Source: Salinisphaera sp. G21_0 (lineage in GTDB: Bacteria > Pseudomonadota > Gammaproteobacteria > Pseudomonadales > Endozoicomonadaceae). Taken from it: a DNA stretch of 32,763 nt. The notes under the pieces were generated by a model. It was given only the letters and a program-made list of their open reading frames with translations, was not told the origin of the DNA and searched no databases. The position numbers were made by a program, and so were the translations under genes. Where the stretch lies: assembly GCF_017744115.1 (NCBI RefSeq), contig NZ_JAGHQW010000060.1, positions 1-32,763 of the forward strand. Reading direction: 5' to 3'. Position 1 is the stretch's first letter. The number at the start of each line of letters is the position of its first letter. This document shows, one piece after another, positions 24,341 through 32,253 of this stretch.

Positions 24341-26233
24341 TTAAGCAATTTCAACCAGATTCCCCCTGGACTCCAACCAGGACTTACGGTCCGAGCTGCG
24401 CTTCTTGGCCAGCAGCATGTCCATCCGCTGAGTCGTCTCCTGTTCATCGTCGAGGGTCAACTGAACCAAACGACGAGTGTCTGCAGACATGGTGGTTTCA
24501 CGAAGCTGCAGCGGGTTCATCTCGCCCAGTCCCTTAAAGCGTTGCACATTGATCTTGCCTTTCTTTTTCTCGGCACGGATGCGTTCAAGAATGCCTTCTT
24601 TCTCCGCTTCATCCAGGGCGTAATAGACGTCTTTGGCCACATCAATCCGGTAAAGCGGAGGCATGGCAACATAAATGTGGCCGCGTTCCACCAGTGGGCG
24701 GAAATGTTGAACGAACAGGGCGCAGAGCAGGGTCGCGATGTGCAAGCCATCGGAGTCGGCATCGGCCAGGATGCAGATTTTTCCGTAGCGCAAACCATCC
24801 AGGTTATCCGATGCCGGATCAACCCCCAGGGCTACGGAGATGTCGTGTATTTCCTGGGAGGCCAGTACTTCTGAGGAGTCTACTTCCCAGCTATTGAGGA
24901 TTTTTCCCCGCAACGGCATGATGGCCTGGTACTCACGGTCACGGGCCTGCTTGGCAGAGCCGCCCGCCGAGTCCCCTTCTACCAGGAACAGTTCGGTCAT
25001 GCTCAGGTCCTGACTGGCACAATCCGCCAGTTTGCCGGGCAGTGCTGGTCCCTGGGTTACTTTTTTTCGGGCGACCTTCTTGGCTTTGCGCATCCGTTTC
25101 TGGGCATTGCTGATGCAGAGTTCTGCCAGCAGTTCAGCTTCAGCGGTATGCTGGTTCAGCCAGAGGCTAAAGGCATCTTTTGCCACACCAGAAACAAAGG
25201 CGGCACACTCTCTGGAAGAGAGGCGTTCTTTGGTTTGGCCGGAGAATTGCGGGTCTGCCAACTTGGCAGATAATACGTAGGCGCAGTTTTCCCACAGGTC
25301 ATCGCCACCGAGTTTCACGCCACGGGGCAACAGATTCCGGAATTCACAGAATTCCCGGATCGCTTCCAGCAGACCGGTTCTCAGGCCATTCACATGGGTG
25401 CCGCCCAACGGGGTGGGAATCAGGTTGACATAGCTTTCCGTCAGCAGTTCACCGCCCTCGGGTAACCATTGGACGGCCCAGTCTACCGCCTCGCTTTCCC
25501 CTTTCAGGGAGCCGGTGAAGGGTTCAGCGGGGAGCACGGCAAAGCCTCTTGTGGCACTTTTGAGATAGTCATTCAGGCCATCTTCGTAGTACCACTCGGT
25601 CACGTCTGCGGAAATCCGGTCATCAAATTCAACCCGAAGGCCAGGGCAAAGGACTGCCTTGGCACGGAGAATATGCATCAACCGGGGAACGGAAAATCGT
25701 GGGGAGTCGAAGTAACTGGCATCGGGCCAGAAACGAACCGTGGTTCCGGTATTGCGACGTCCGCAGGTGCCGGTTTCGTGAAGGTCTTCATCCTTGTAGC
25801 CATCTTTAAAGCTGATGGCTGAAACAATGCCACCACGGCGAACGGTCACTTCCAGACGGCTGGAGAGCGCATTGACCACAGAGACACCCACCCCGTGCAA
25901 ACCACCGGAGAACTGGTAGTTCTTGTTGGAGAATTTACCACCGGCATGCAGGCGGGTGAGAATAAGCTCAATACCCGAGATGCCATGTTCCGGATGGATA
26001 TCGGTGGGCATGCCACGGCCATCATCCACCACTTCCAGGGACTGGTCTTTGTGCAGGGTGACCTTGATATGGGAAGCAAACCCTGCCAGAGCCTCATCCA
26101 CACTGTTGTCGATGATTTCCTGGGCAAGATGGTTTGGCCGGGTGGTGTCGGTGTACATTCCGGGGCGTTTGCGCACCGGGTCGAGGCCACTGAGTACCTC
26201 AATCGCCTCGGCATTGTAGTCGTTCTTTACCAT
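24341..26233 (-). CDS. parE: DNA topoisomerase IV subunit B
   Basis: A 630-residue type IIA topoisomerase ATPase subunit, typical ParE length. The GHKL ATP site is visible (EVLSGLDPVRKRPGMY, IIDNSVDEAL, DDGRGMP, and GGLHGVGVSVVNALS). The transducer follows, and the TOPRIM domain contains EGDSAGGSAKQARDR and DADSDGLHIATLL. With ParC it decatenates daughter chromosomes. ATG 26233 has AAGGA just upstream. The yqiA gene precedes it by 74 bp, as in E. coli and many gammaproteobacteria, which favours ParE over GyrB. Confidence 0.97.
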   Translation of the reverse strand: MVKNDYNAEAIEVLSGLDPVRKRPGMYTDTTRPNHLAQEIIDNSVDEALAGFASHIKVTLHKDQSLEVVDDGRGMPTDIHPEHGISGIELILTRLHAGGKFSNKNYQFSGGLHGVGVSVVNALSSRLEVTVRRGGIVSAISFKDGYKDEDLHETGTCGRRNTGTTVRFWPDASYFDSPRFSVPRLMHILRAKAVLCPGLRVEFDDRISADVTEWYYEDGLNDYLKSATRGFAVLPAEPFTGSLKGESEAVDWAVQWLPEGGELLTESYVNLIPTPLGGTHVNGLRTGLLEAIREFCEFRNLLPRGVKLGGDDLWENCAYVLSAKLADPQFSGQTKERLSSRECAAFVSGVAKDAFSLWLNQHTAEAELLAELCISNAQKRMRKAKKVARKKVTQGPALPGKLADCASQDLSMTELFLVEGDSAGGSAKQARDREYQAIMPLRGKILNSWEVDSSEVLASQEIHDISVALGVDPASDNLDGLRYGKICILADADSDGLHIATLLCALFVQHFRPLVERGHIYVAMPPLYRIDVAKDVYYALDEAEKEGILERIRAEKKKGKINVQRFKGLGEMNPLQLRETTMSADTRRLVQLTLDDEQETTQRMDMLLAKKRSSDRKSWLESRGNLVEIA

Positions 26234-26307
26234 GAGTCCTTGCTGACTGATCGCTTTATGACGCAGAGCTTAAATATAGAGAGTGTAACGAATGGACAGT
26301 GATTTGT

Positions 26308-26925
26308 TCAAACGGATGTCGGAAAATCCTGTTTCAGAAAGTCAAAGATTTCTGGCAGCATTGTCTCAAAATGATCAAAGGTGTGGCTGCCACCTTCTTG
26401 TACGATCGCTCTGCATTGCTGATATTTTTCCACCGCCAGGCGGTAGTCCAGGGTTTCATCGCCCGTCTGTACCAAGAGCAGCGTGTTGTCCGGTGATGCC
26501 GGTGGTTCTGTTTCCAGAAGGAGCAGCTGTTCAACATACTCTTCGGTCATCACCCAGTCGGCACCGGTATGAAAGTTTTTCTGGGGGCCGAGAAAGGCTT
26601 CGAATCGTTCATGGGGAACTACGGCCGGGTTAATCAGCACCAGTCTCGCCTTTTTCCTGTGGCCATTGTTTAGTAGCCAGCGTTGCAGCCAGGTACCCAG
26701 GAAGCCGCCAAGAGAGCTGCCAATGATGTAGATATCCCTGAGGTTCAGTGACTTTTTCAGGTGGCTCTGTAAACACTGCACAATATCCGATGGAAAAACC
26801 GGCAGATCCGGTATCCATAATTCAATATCCAGCTGGTTATCCCGGACATACCCGGTGGTTTGGATAGCCTTGCTTGACTGGGATGAACTGTTCAGGCCAT
26901 GCAGATAGACCAGCAGCGGCTTCAT
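26308..26925 (-). CDS. yqiA: YqiA-family esterase (alpha/beta hydrolase)
   Basis: A 205-residue YqiA/YcfP-like hydrolase. LVYLHGLNSSS near the N-terminus forms the oxyanion region, IIGSSLGGFLGT carries the nucleophile Ser (about residue 70), LINPAV follows, and GGSHTFDHFE near the end gives the catalytic His. E. coli YqiA has esterase activity on short-chain and palmitoyl-CoA esters. It overlaps the upstream LOG-family gene by 4 bp (ATGA) and precedes parE, an arrangement that is conserved in relatives. Confidence 0.92.
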   Translation of the reverse strand: MKPLLVYLHGLNSSSQSSKAIQTTGYVRDNQLDIELWIPDLPVFPSDIVQCLQSHLKKSLNLRDIYIIGSSLGGFLGTWLQRWLLNNGHRKKARLVLINPAVVPHERFEAFLGPQKNFHTGADWVMTEEYVEQLLLLETEPPASPDNTLLLVQTGDETLDYRLAVEKYQQCRAIVQEGGSHTFDHFETMLPEIFDFLKQDFPTSV

Positions 26926-27467
26926 ATTTTTGCCCCTATCATTCTATTCACCAGCTCTGCCGGCGAGTGGTCAATCACCAGCTGGTCATACCAGTAGCGG
27001 GTTATAAAGCCTTCATCCACGGCATTCTTCAACCAGGCCACCAGGTGATCATAATAGCCAGCGGTATTCAGAATGGCGCAGGGTTTACCATGGTAGCCTA
27101 CCTGCTTATGGGCAATTTCCTGAAACAGTTCATCCATGCTGCCAACACCTCCGGACAAGGTGATAAAGCCATCCGCCAGCTCACCCATGGTCTGCTTGCG
27201 CTGGTGCATGTCCTGCACATGGATCAATTCGCTCAAGCCTTTATGGGCCTGCTCCTGGCCGACCAGGGCGTGGGGAATCACCCCTACCACTGTGCCACCT
27301 CCGGCGATGGCGCGATCAGCGATAGCGCCCATCAGCCCGACATTACCACCGCCATAAACGATGGTGATGCCTTGCTCTAACAGCGAGTCCACCAATGCCT
27401 CAGCGGCCTGACGGTATGCTTCCTTTCGACCAGACCGGGCACCGCAGAAGATTGCCACTGACTTCAT
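26922..27467 (-). CDS. LOG-family protein (TIGR00730; nucleotide phosphoribohydrolase-like)
   Basis: A 181-residue Rossmann-fold protein with the LOG marks GGGNVGLMG (39-47), VIPHAL, MHQRK (87-91) and an SGGVGSMDE motif (105-113). The canonical motif is PGGxGTxxE; here Ser replaces Pro105 and Thr110, while Glu113 and Arg90 are kept. Members cleave nucleoside 5'-monophosphates to base and ribose phosphate (cytokinin activation in plants) or act as nucleotide-stress enzymes. Translation is coupled to yqiA by a 4-bp overlap. It faces away from the XPF-like gene, 93 bp apart. Confidence 0.9.
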   Translation of the reverse strand: MKSVAIFCGARSGRKEAYRQAAEALVDSLLEQGITIVYGGGNVGLMGAIADRAIAGGGTVVGVIPHALVGQEQAHKGLSELIHVQDMHQRKQTMGELADGFITLSGGVGSMDELFQEIAHKQVGYHGKPCAILNTAGYYDHLVAWLKNAVDEGFITRYWYDQLVIDHSPAELVNRMIGAKI

Positions 27468-27560
27468 TGCTTATCCCTCTATTTCTCTGCATGGCAGTAG
27501 CAAGCATACACAATTAGCTATACTGCTGCCTGTCCTAATGATCAGAATAACGCTCATACC

Positions 27561-28235
27561 ATGCATAATATCGTGATTGACATTGATTATCGGGAAAGGG
27601 CTTCAGGGATTGTTGACATACTTCAGGGTCAGGAAGGGATTGTCGTGAACACCGTCTCTCTTGAAAGCGGAGATTATAAAATCAACAACGACTGGCTGGT
27701 TGAGAGAAAAACGCTGACCGATCTGGCTGCCTCCATTATTGATGGTCGGTTATTCCGGCAACTGAGCCAGTTTTGTTTTCCTTATCGCAAAGTATTACTG
27801 ATTGAAGGAACTGCTGACATGTTGTGTTCATCGGGTATACGACGAGAGTCTATTCAAGGGGCTCTGGTGACCGTGTCGCTTTATTTTGGTATTCCCGTAC
27901 TTCGCTCCATGAACCCGAATGAAACCGCTGCATTATTGATGATGGTGGGGCGACAATGGCGCAAGTTCAGAGGGCTGATGAATTCTGCGGGTATTGGCTC
28001 CCGGCCTGTGCCATCCAAAGATCCTCTCCGGCAAACGTTAAATATGCTGCAGTGTTTGCCGGGTGTTGGCTCGCTGAAAGCCCGGGCTCTGTTGCAGAAA
28101 TTTGGTTCGATTGAAGCCGTATTGCTGAGTTCGGTTGAAGAGCTGGCACAAACCAGGGGGATTGGTAGAAAAACAGCGCAGGGCATCAAGCAGATGTTGA
28201 GGCATTCCCACGCTGGAAAAACCGGGACTGAATGA
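27561..28235 (+). CDS. XPF/ERCC4-type nuclease with tandem HhH motifs
   Basis: A 224-residue protein. The N-terminal ERCC4 nuclease domain (about 1-140) has the diagnostic acidic/basic site: DYRE (9-12), SGDY (36-39) and VERKTLTD (47-54), with Glu48-Arg49-Lys50 and Asp54. The C-terminal part (about 155-215) has paired helix-hairpin-helix signatures, LPGVGSLKARALL and RGIGRKTAQGI, as in the DNA-binding (HhH)2 domain of archaeal XPF and Mus81. Such enzymes cut flap, fork or splayed DNA near junctions. In bacteria the family is uncommon. It has no helicase domain, like the short archaeal form. Divergent from the LOG gene; convergent with focA. Confidence 0.88.
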   Translation: MHNIVIDIDYRERASGIVDILQGQEGIVVNTVSLESGDYKINNDWLVERKTLTDLAASIIDGRLFRQLSQFCFPYRKVLLIEGTADMLCSSGIRRESIQGALVTVSLYFGIPVLRSMNPNETAALLMMVGRQWRKFRGLMNSAGIGSRPVPSKDPLRQTLNMLQCLPGVGSLKARALLQKFGSIEAVLLSSVEELAQTRGIGRKTAQGIKQMLRHSHAGKTGTE

Positions 28236-28256
28236 CCACATCAGAGGTCATTCAGT
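28227..28256. terminator. inverted repeat between convergent nuclease and focA genes
   Basis: A perfect 11-bp stem (ACTGAATGACC at 28227-28237, complement at 28246-28256) with an 8-nt loop overlaps the nuclease stop codon. On the minus strand TTTTT follows about 7 nt beyond the stem, so it may mainly terminate focA. Confidence 0.55.
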
Positions 28257-28266
28257 TAAACCGTGA

Positions 28267-29121
28267 TTAACCTTTAACACGGAGGTGCACAAACCACTTG
28301 CTCAAACCCACCATCACACCACCACCAATGATATTACCGATGGTAACCGGCAGCAGATTCATAAAGATGTTGCCCAGGCTGATCACGTCGAAGTCGGCAG
28401 CGGTGTAACCAATCGCCTGCCAGAACTCAGGGCCCGCCACAGTCTTAACCATGTAGCCCACTGGCAACAGGTACATGTTGGCTACGGAGTGCTCAAAACC
28501 CGCTACCACAAACGCCGCTACCGGCAGAATGCAGGCCATCATTTTACCCGCAGCTGTGCGTGCACTCAGGGTCATCCAGTAGCACAGGCAAACCAGCAGG
28601 TTACAGAGAATACCCAGGATCAGGGCCTGGAAGAATGGATAGCCCAGCTTGGCCTTGGCGATATACATGGCAGAGAGGCCTACCTGACCATTGCCGCCTT
28701 CCCAGACCCCGCCACCAATAATCAGCAGGGCAAAGAGAATAGAGCCGATAAAGTTACCAACGTAAACCAGCCCCCAGTTTTTAACGATGTTACGAAACTT
28801 CAGTTTACCCGTTGCCTTGCCCATCAGCAGCAGAGTGCTGCTGGTAAACAGTTCGGCACCGCAGAGCACCACGAGCATCAGGCCGGTACTGAAGACAATA
28901 CCACCCACCAGTTTGGACATACCGTAAGGCATGCTTTGGGCACCGGCCATCACTACGGTATAGAACATGCCGGCAATGGCAACAAAGATACCGGCCATAA
29001 TCGCCAGGATCATTGTTATCTCAGGGTGTTTTTTGGCTTTGCCTATTACTGCCTGCTCAGCCAGCTTTGCCATTTCCGCAGGAGGAACCGCACCATAGTT
29101 GGGCATATTTTGAACTTGCAT
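28267..29121 (-). CDS. focA: formate/nitrite transporter (FNT family)
   Basis: The start is set at ATG 29121 (284 residues), as the in-frame TTG at 29139 lacks a ribosome-binding site. Six hydrophobic segments are visible. FNT landmarks include GGIVFSTGLMLVVLCGAELFTSST (the first re-entrant region), NWGLVYVGNFIGS, the ILGILCNLLVCLCYWMT segment, AFVVAGFEHSVANMY with the central His, and NLLPVTIGNIIGGGVMVG. It moves formate, nitrite or a similar small acid across the inner membrane. FocA fits better than NirC by length, but the substrate is not proved. No pflB is adjacent. Confidence 0.88.
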   Translation of the reverse strand: MQVQNMPNYGAVPPAEMAKLAEQAVIGKAKKHPEITMILAIMAGIFVAIAGMFYTVVMAGAQSMPYGMSKLVGGIVFSTGLMLVVLCGAELFTSSTLLLMGKATGKLKFRNIVKNWGLVYVGNFIGSILFALLIIGGGVWEGGNGQVGLSAMYIAKAKLGYPFFQALILGILCNLLVCLCYWMTLSARTAAGKMMACILPVAAFVVAGFEHSVANMYLLPVGYMVKTVAGPEFWQAIGYTAADFDVISLGNIFMNLLPVTIGNIIGGGVMVGLSKWFVHLRVKG

Positions 29122-29440
29122 GGGGTTATCCACAGCCAATCGATGTTGGCGCTAAGTCTACCAGTGAGAAGAATCGGGTATCAGAGTGGTAAATTCATTG
29201 GGTATTACGAAAAATACTTAGTACATGGCGTGAACACTTCATAAAATGAGTCAATGAACAAAAACAGTGCATTAAAAAATAGATAGAGTTTGTGCAAAAG
29301 AACAGTTGCTTCTTGTGATAAATACAGCGACGATAAAATGAGTTGTGTTATAAAAATGCTGTTCAATATCCACAGGCATCGAGCATACCGTTTTCCGGTT
29401 CTTCACACACCAATGGAGAAAAGGATGGAGGGAAAGTGCC
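29122..29440. other. divergent promoter region between focA and OMP gene
   Basis: 319 bp, AT-rich from 29200 to 29360. It has a directly repeated 10-mer TAAAATGAGT (29242 and 29334 regions). No FNR-type TTGAT-N4-ATCAA palindrome was seen. I could not place -35/-10 boxes with confidence. Confidence 0.4.
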
Positions 29441-29944
29441 ATGAATAGTCATCTGCTGATCATTGCCCTGGGAGTCACTATACTCGGCTCTGCGCAAGCA
29501 GACGACCATGGACAGATGGCTGGTGCTGTTGAACTGCTGCCTGAGCAACACGCGGCAGACTCCCCGGATAAGTCCTCTACCTTAGAACTAAGCAACCAAT
29601 CATTAAGTCCGGCCGATAACGCCAGAGGCCTGCGCATTGATTATCAGCCATTTGATAACAACTTCAGTATGTCGGCTGGCAGTTTTCGCCATGCTTCAAA
29701 AGATTCACAGAATGCACGCTACAACAACAAGACTTATCTTGGTGTAGGTTGGAAGAAAATGGTGGATCAGGCAAGGCTGGGTGTTCGGGTTGATATTGGT
29801 GCTGTTTATGAAAACAATGAGGGGAGCAATCTTGCCGCCCCTACGGTTAATAGTTTGAAATCCATCTCAAGAAACAACGTTGATGAAACGACAACTGCCC
29901 GCTGGCAGCCTGTTATCAGTTTTGGGGTTTCTTATCGTTTCTAG
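29441..29944 (+). CDS. small outer-membrane beta-barrel protein
   Basis: A 167-residue exported protein with a signal peptide (1-20, MNSHLL...GSAQA). Its C-terminal half alternates short strands (LRIDYQPF, FSMSAGSF, TYLGVGWKKM, GVRVDIGAVYEN, PVISFGVSYRF) and ends in Phe, the usual terminal residue for BamA-dependent barrels. The TYLGVGW...VDIGAVYE pair resembles a common uncharacterised gammaproteobacterial outer-membrane family. A strong GGAGG ribosome-binding site (29427-29431) precedes the ATG. Its stop codon TAG lies inside the terminal CTAG of the large palindrome that follows, so the transcript likely ends in that structure. Confidence 0.75.
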   Translation: MNSHLLIIALGVTILGSAQADDHGQMAGAVELLPEQHAADSPDKSSTLELSNQSLSPADNARGLRIDYQPFDNNFSMSAGSFRHASKDSQNARYNNKTYLGVGWKKMVDQARLGVRVDIGAVYENNEGSNLAAPTVNSLKSISRNNVDETTTARWQPVISFGVSYRF

Positions 29945-30110
29945 CCCGGATATTTCATAAACTGCCCCGAATCTCGCGAAGGACTTTGTCGCTCTAAGGG
30001 ATTTTGTGAGGGAGCGCCGTACCGGGGAGTACGGTCGACTGAGCAAAACTCCTTTAGAGCGGCAAAGGACAAGCGAGATCGGGAGCACGTTTATGAAATA
30101 TCCGGGCTAG
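29941..30110. mobile_element. ~170-bp near-perfect palindrome (MITE-like element)
   Basis: The first 22 bp (29941-29962) and the last 22 bp (30089-30110) are perfect inverted repeats beginning and ending in CTAG. Inside, the arms continue to pair imperfectly over about 45 bp more, and a CCGTAC/GTACGG hairpin occupies the centre, so the whole element folds on itself. It codes for nothing. The shape fits a miniature inverted-repeat element; CTAG could be a target duplication or part of the termini. The parent IS could not be identified. It touches the OMP stop codon on the left and an IS1182-type fragment on the right. Confidence 0.75.
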
Positions 30111-30539
30111 GAGGTTTGGTCCGGAAAAATAGCCATTATCCATGCTCATTTTATTCACAGCTGCCCCATCGGTGGCTTCCGCAAGCGCGGCCAATGCTGG
30201 CTCGACCTCCTGAACATCATTGGCATGCTGGCTGACGTGCTGACCAACGATAACCTGATTATCTGCATCAACACTGATTTGAGGATTGTAGCTGTATTCA
30301 CAATAGCCTTTCTTCTTCATCATCCGGGCATCGTGATCAGCGAAGCTGATTTGTTTTTTGTCGTCTATTGGTTCATCGGGGGTCAGTGCTTTTTCCCGTT
30401 TCTCCAGTGCTTCTTTTGCAGCTTTTATCTTTTTCAGTCGCTCCTGCTTAAACTGCAAGTCTTCAGGAATCGTATAGCCATTGGCTTCTTTGTAGAGATC
30501 GTCTTCCTCCTGATCGTACTGGCTGGCTTTTATGAAACG
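30111..30539 (-). pseudogene. IS1182-family transposase fragment
   Basis: Reading leftwards from 30539, the frame gives RFIKASQYDQEEDDLYKEANGY, then a charged helical stretch, KGYCEYSYNPQISVDADNQVIVGQHVSQHANDVQEVEP and MSMDNGYFSGPN. This is the middle of an IS1182-type DDE transposase (the YNPQISVD and SMDNGYFS blocks with a catalytic Asp). Both ends are missing: a TGA precedes the first residue and the right arm of the palindrome cuts off the C-terminus. Confidence 0.75.
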
Positions 30540-30556
30540 TCACCCGACTGATACCG

Positions 30557-30883
30557 GACAGTCTTACCCATAAGGCCATGAGCTATGCCCTGAACCAGTG
30601 GTCAAAACTGGTGGTTTACTGTGAAGACGGACACCTCAATATTAGCAGTGCGGCAGCTGAGAACGCTATCTGCCCCTTCACTGCGGGTAGGCGTAACTGG
30701 CTCTTTGCTGATACCCCGAAAGGTGCCAAAGCGAGTGCAACCTACTACAGCCTGATCGAAAGCGCGAAGGCCAATGGGCTGGAACCGTTCGAATACCTGA
30801 GTCACATTCTGAAAGAACTGCCTTATTCCGACACGGTTGAGAAACCTGGAGCAGCTTCTGCCCTGGGCAGTGAAAGCATCTAA
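30557..30883 (+). pseudogene. C-terminal fragment of an IS66-family transposase (TnpC)
   Basis: About 108 codons match the TnpC tail: ALNQWSKLVVYCEDGHLNISSAAAENAICPF, GRRNWLFADTPKGAKASATYYSLIESAKANGLEPFEYLSHIL. The N-terminal ~400 residues, including most of the catalytic core, are missing. The catalytic Glu expected as NNAAERAI is seen as SAAAENAI. The bases up to about 30937 (ending GGCGCTTA) resemble the right end of IS66 elements. Confidence 0.85.
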
Positions 30884-30938
30884 AGGATAAATCGTGAAGT
30901 TTGGGCTGGCTATGACGGTGGTTTTATTGGCGCTTAGA

Positions 30939-32190
30939 GTGCCGAGATAAATCGGCAAGATGTTAAGGGTGAAAGTCCCTGTGGGGTAAGGCTGGCGGGT
31001 CGCCCCAGCCTCGAGTCATGCGCCGGTTATCGTAAGGTGGCCGGTGAAGCGTTGACAGGGGTGCCTGTAGGCTGAGTATCGAGCTGCGAAATCAAATATC
31101 GTCCGGGGTGCTGATGTTGTTAAGCGAAACAGAAAGCAAAACTGCAAACCACGTTCAACCGCAAGCGGTTTGCAGGCCTCGCGCAGTCGTAGACCTTGTG
31201 CATGCAGGTACGCATCTTGTGCTCTCTTAATCTACAAGAGCCGGGAGGTCCTGCCTGTTCCTCCTGCAATAGCCACAGGAGGCCTGATGGAGAAGGTTAA
31301 TCACCATAAGTATTATGGCGGGCAGGAAGTCGGACAAGCCCGTAGTACCGGAGAAGCAGCCGGACAAAGCAGATTCGTCTGTGGCGGAGGCTGTGGAGGA
31401 AAGGGGCTTGACCAAGAGGAACATTCAACAGTGCGCCAGTGTCCCGACCCAGTGCGGGGTAAACGCTACGTGACGTCTGTTGGGTGTGCGTCAAGCTGCG
31501 GCAAGGGACAGTCGCACGAAGAAGATTTCCTTGGCTTCTCTTACGGCTTCCGCCGGGGGCGAAACCAACATGATGCAAACCGATTCCTGTTTGAACTGAA
31601 GAAGCACCTCAGTGATTTTGGATTGTCCCTGCAGGGAGATAAGACTCGCCTGATTCGCTTTGGCATGTTCGCACAGCGGGATGAAAAGGCCAGTACCGGG
31701 AAACGCCCGGAAACGTTTGAGTTTCTGGGGTTCACCTACTACTGCGCAAAAACCCGGAATGGCCGCCGCTTTATGGTAGGCCGTGAAACCAGTGTCAAAA
31801 GGCTGAGGGCAACCTTGAAAGCCATCAAAGAATATTTGATAAAATATCGACACCGCCCAGTTATGGAGCAGGCAAAATGGTTACAGCGTATCCTGCAAGG
31901 ACATCTGAACTATTTTGCGGTTCCGGGCAACAGTCGTAAGCTTATTGCCCTGTTAACAGCAGTCGGGAAAATTTGGCTCAAAGCGTTAAAGCGGCGCAGT
32001 CAGAGAAATCGATTGAACTGGTCCAAGTTCGGACGTTTCCTGAGGGCAGTGCTGCCGAAAGCGCAAATTCTTCACCCATGGCCTGAGCAACGGTTTGACG
32101 CCAAATACTCGAGGTAGGAGCCGTATGCATTAGCAGTGCACGTACGGATCTGAGCAGGGGGTGCCGGGTGACTGGCATTCCTACTGCGAC
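30939..32190 (+). mobile_element. degenerate bacterial group II intron
   Basis: The left end starts GTGCCGAGATAAATCGGCAAG and is followed by GGTGAAAGTCCCT, typical of domain I of bacterial introns. The right side has a domain V hairpin at about 32118-32151 (GAGCCGTATG ... CGTACGGATC, with the catalytic AGC at 32119-32121) and a domain VI stem ending CTACTGCGAC at 32190. At 1.25 kb it is roughly half the usual 2-2.5 kb because its internal ORF is deleted. It sits immediately after the right end of the IS66 remnant. Confidence 0.85.
31315..32117 (+). pseudogene. group II intron reverse transcriptase/maturase with two internal deletions
   Basis: The normal N-terminus starts at ATG 31315 (MAGRKSDKPVVPEKQ...) and is broken by a TGA at 31471-31473. 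The same frame then gives VRQAAARDSRTKK. At about 31515 it jumps to another frame with EEDFLGFSYGFRRGRNQHDA (RT motif 3), which is fused directly to RFLFELKKHLSDFGLSLQGDKTRLIRFG (motif 7). About 100 codons are missing at the first junction and about 115 at the second, including the YADD catalytic site. The maturase and C-terminal domains (FLGFTYYCAKTRNGRRF ... LHPWPEQRFDAKYSR) remain complete to 32117. It cannot reverse-transcribe. Confidence 0.85.
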
Positions 32191-32253
32191 CGTTCTATTG
32201 TTGTCATCCTCAGACGATTCTCCAACTGGAAACAGGTAATCCCCGAAGAAACC

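Noticed and set aside
28285-29244. Long plus-strand open frame (319 codons) opposite focA
   Set aside because: It is His/Gln/Asn-rich, antisense to a clear membrane transporter, and typical of a shadow frame.
32144-32156. ATCTGAGCAG at the intron end as a third copy of the 26-bp repeat
   Set aside because: Only 10 bp match and they belong to the conserved domain V/VI junction of the intron.
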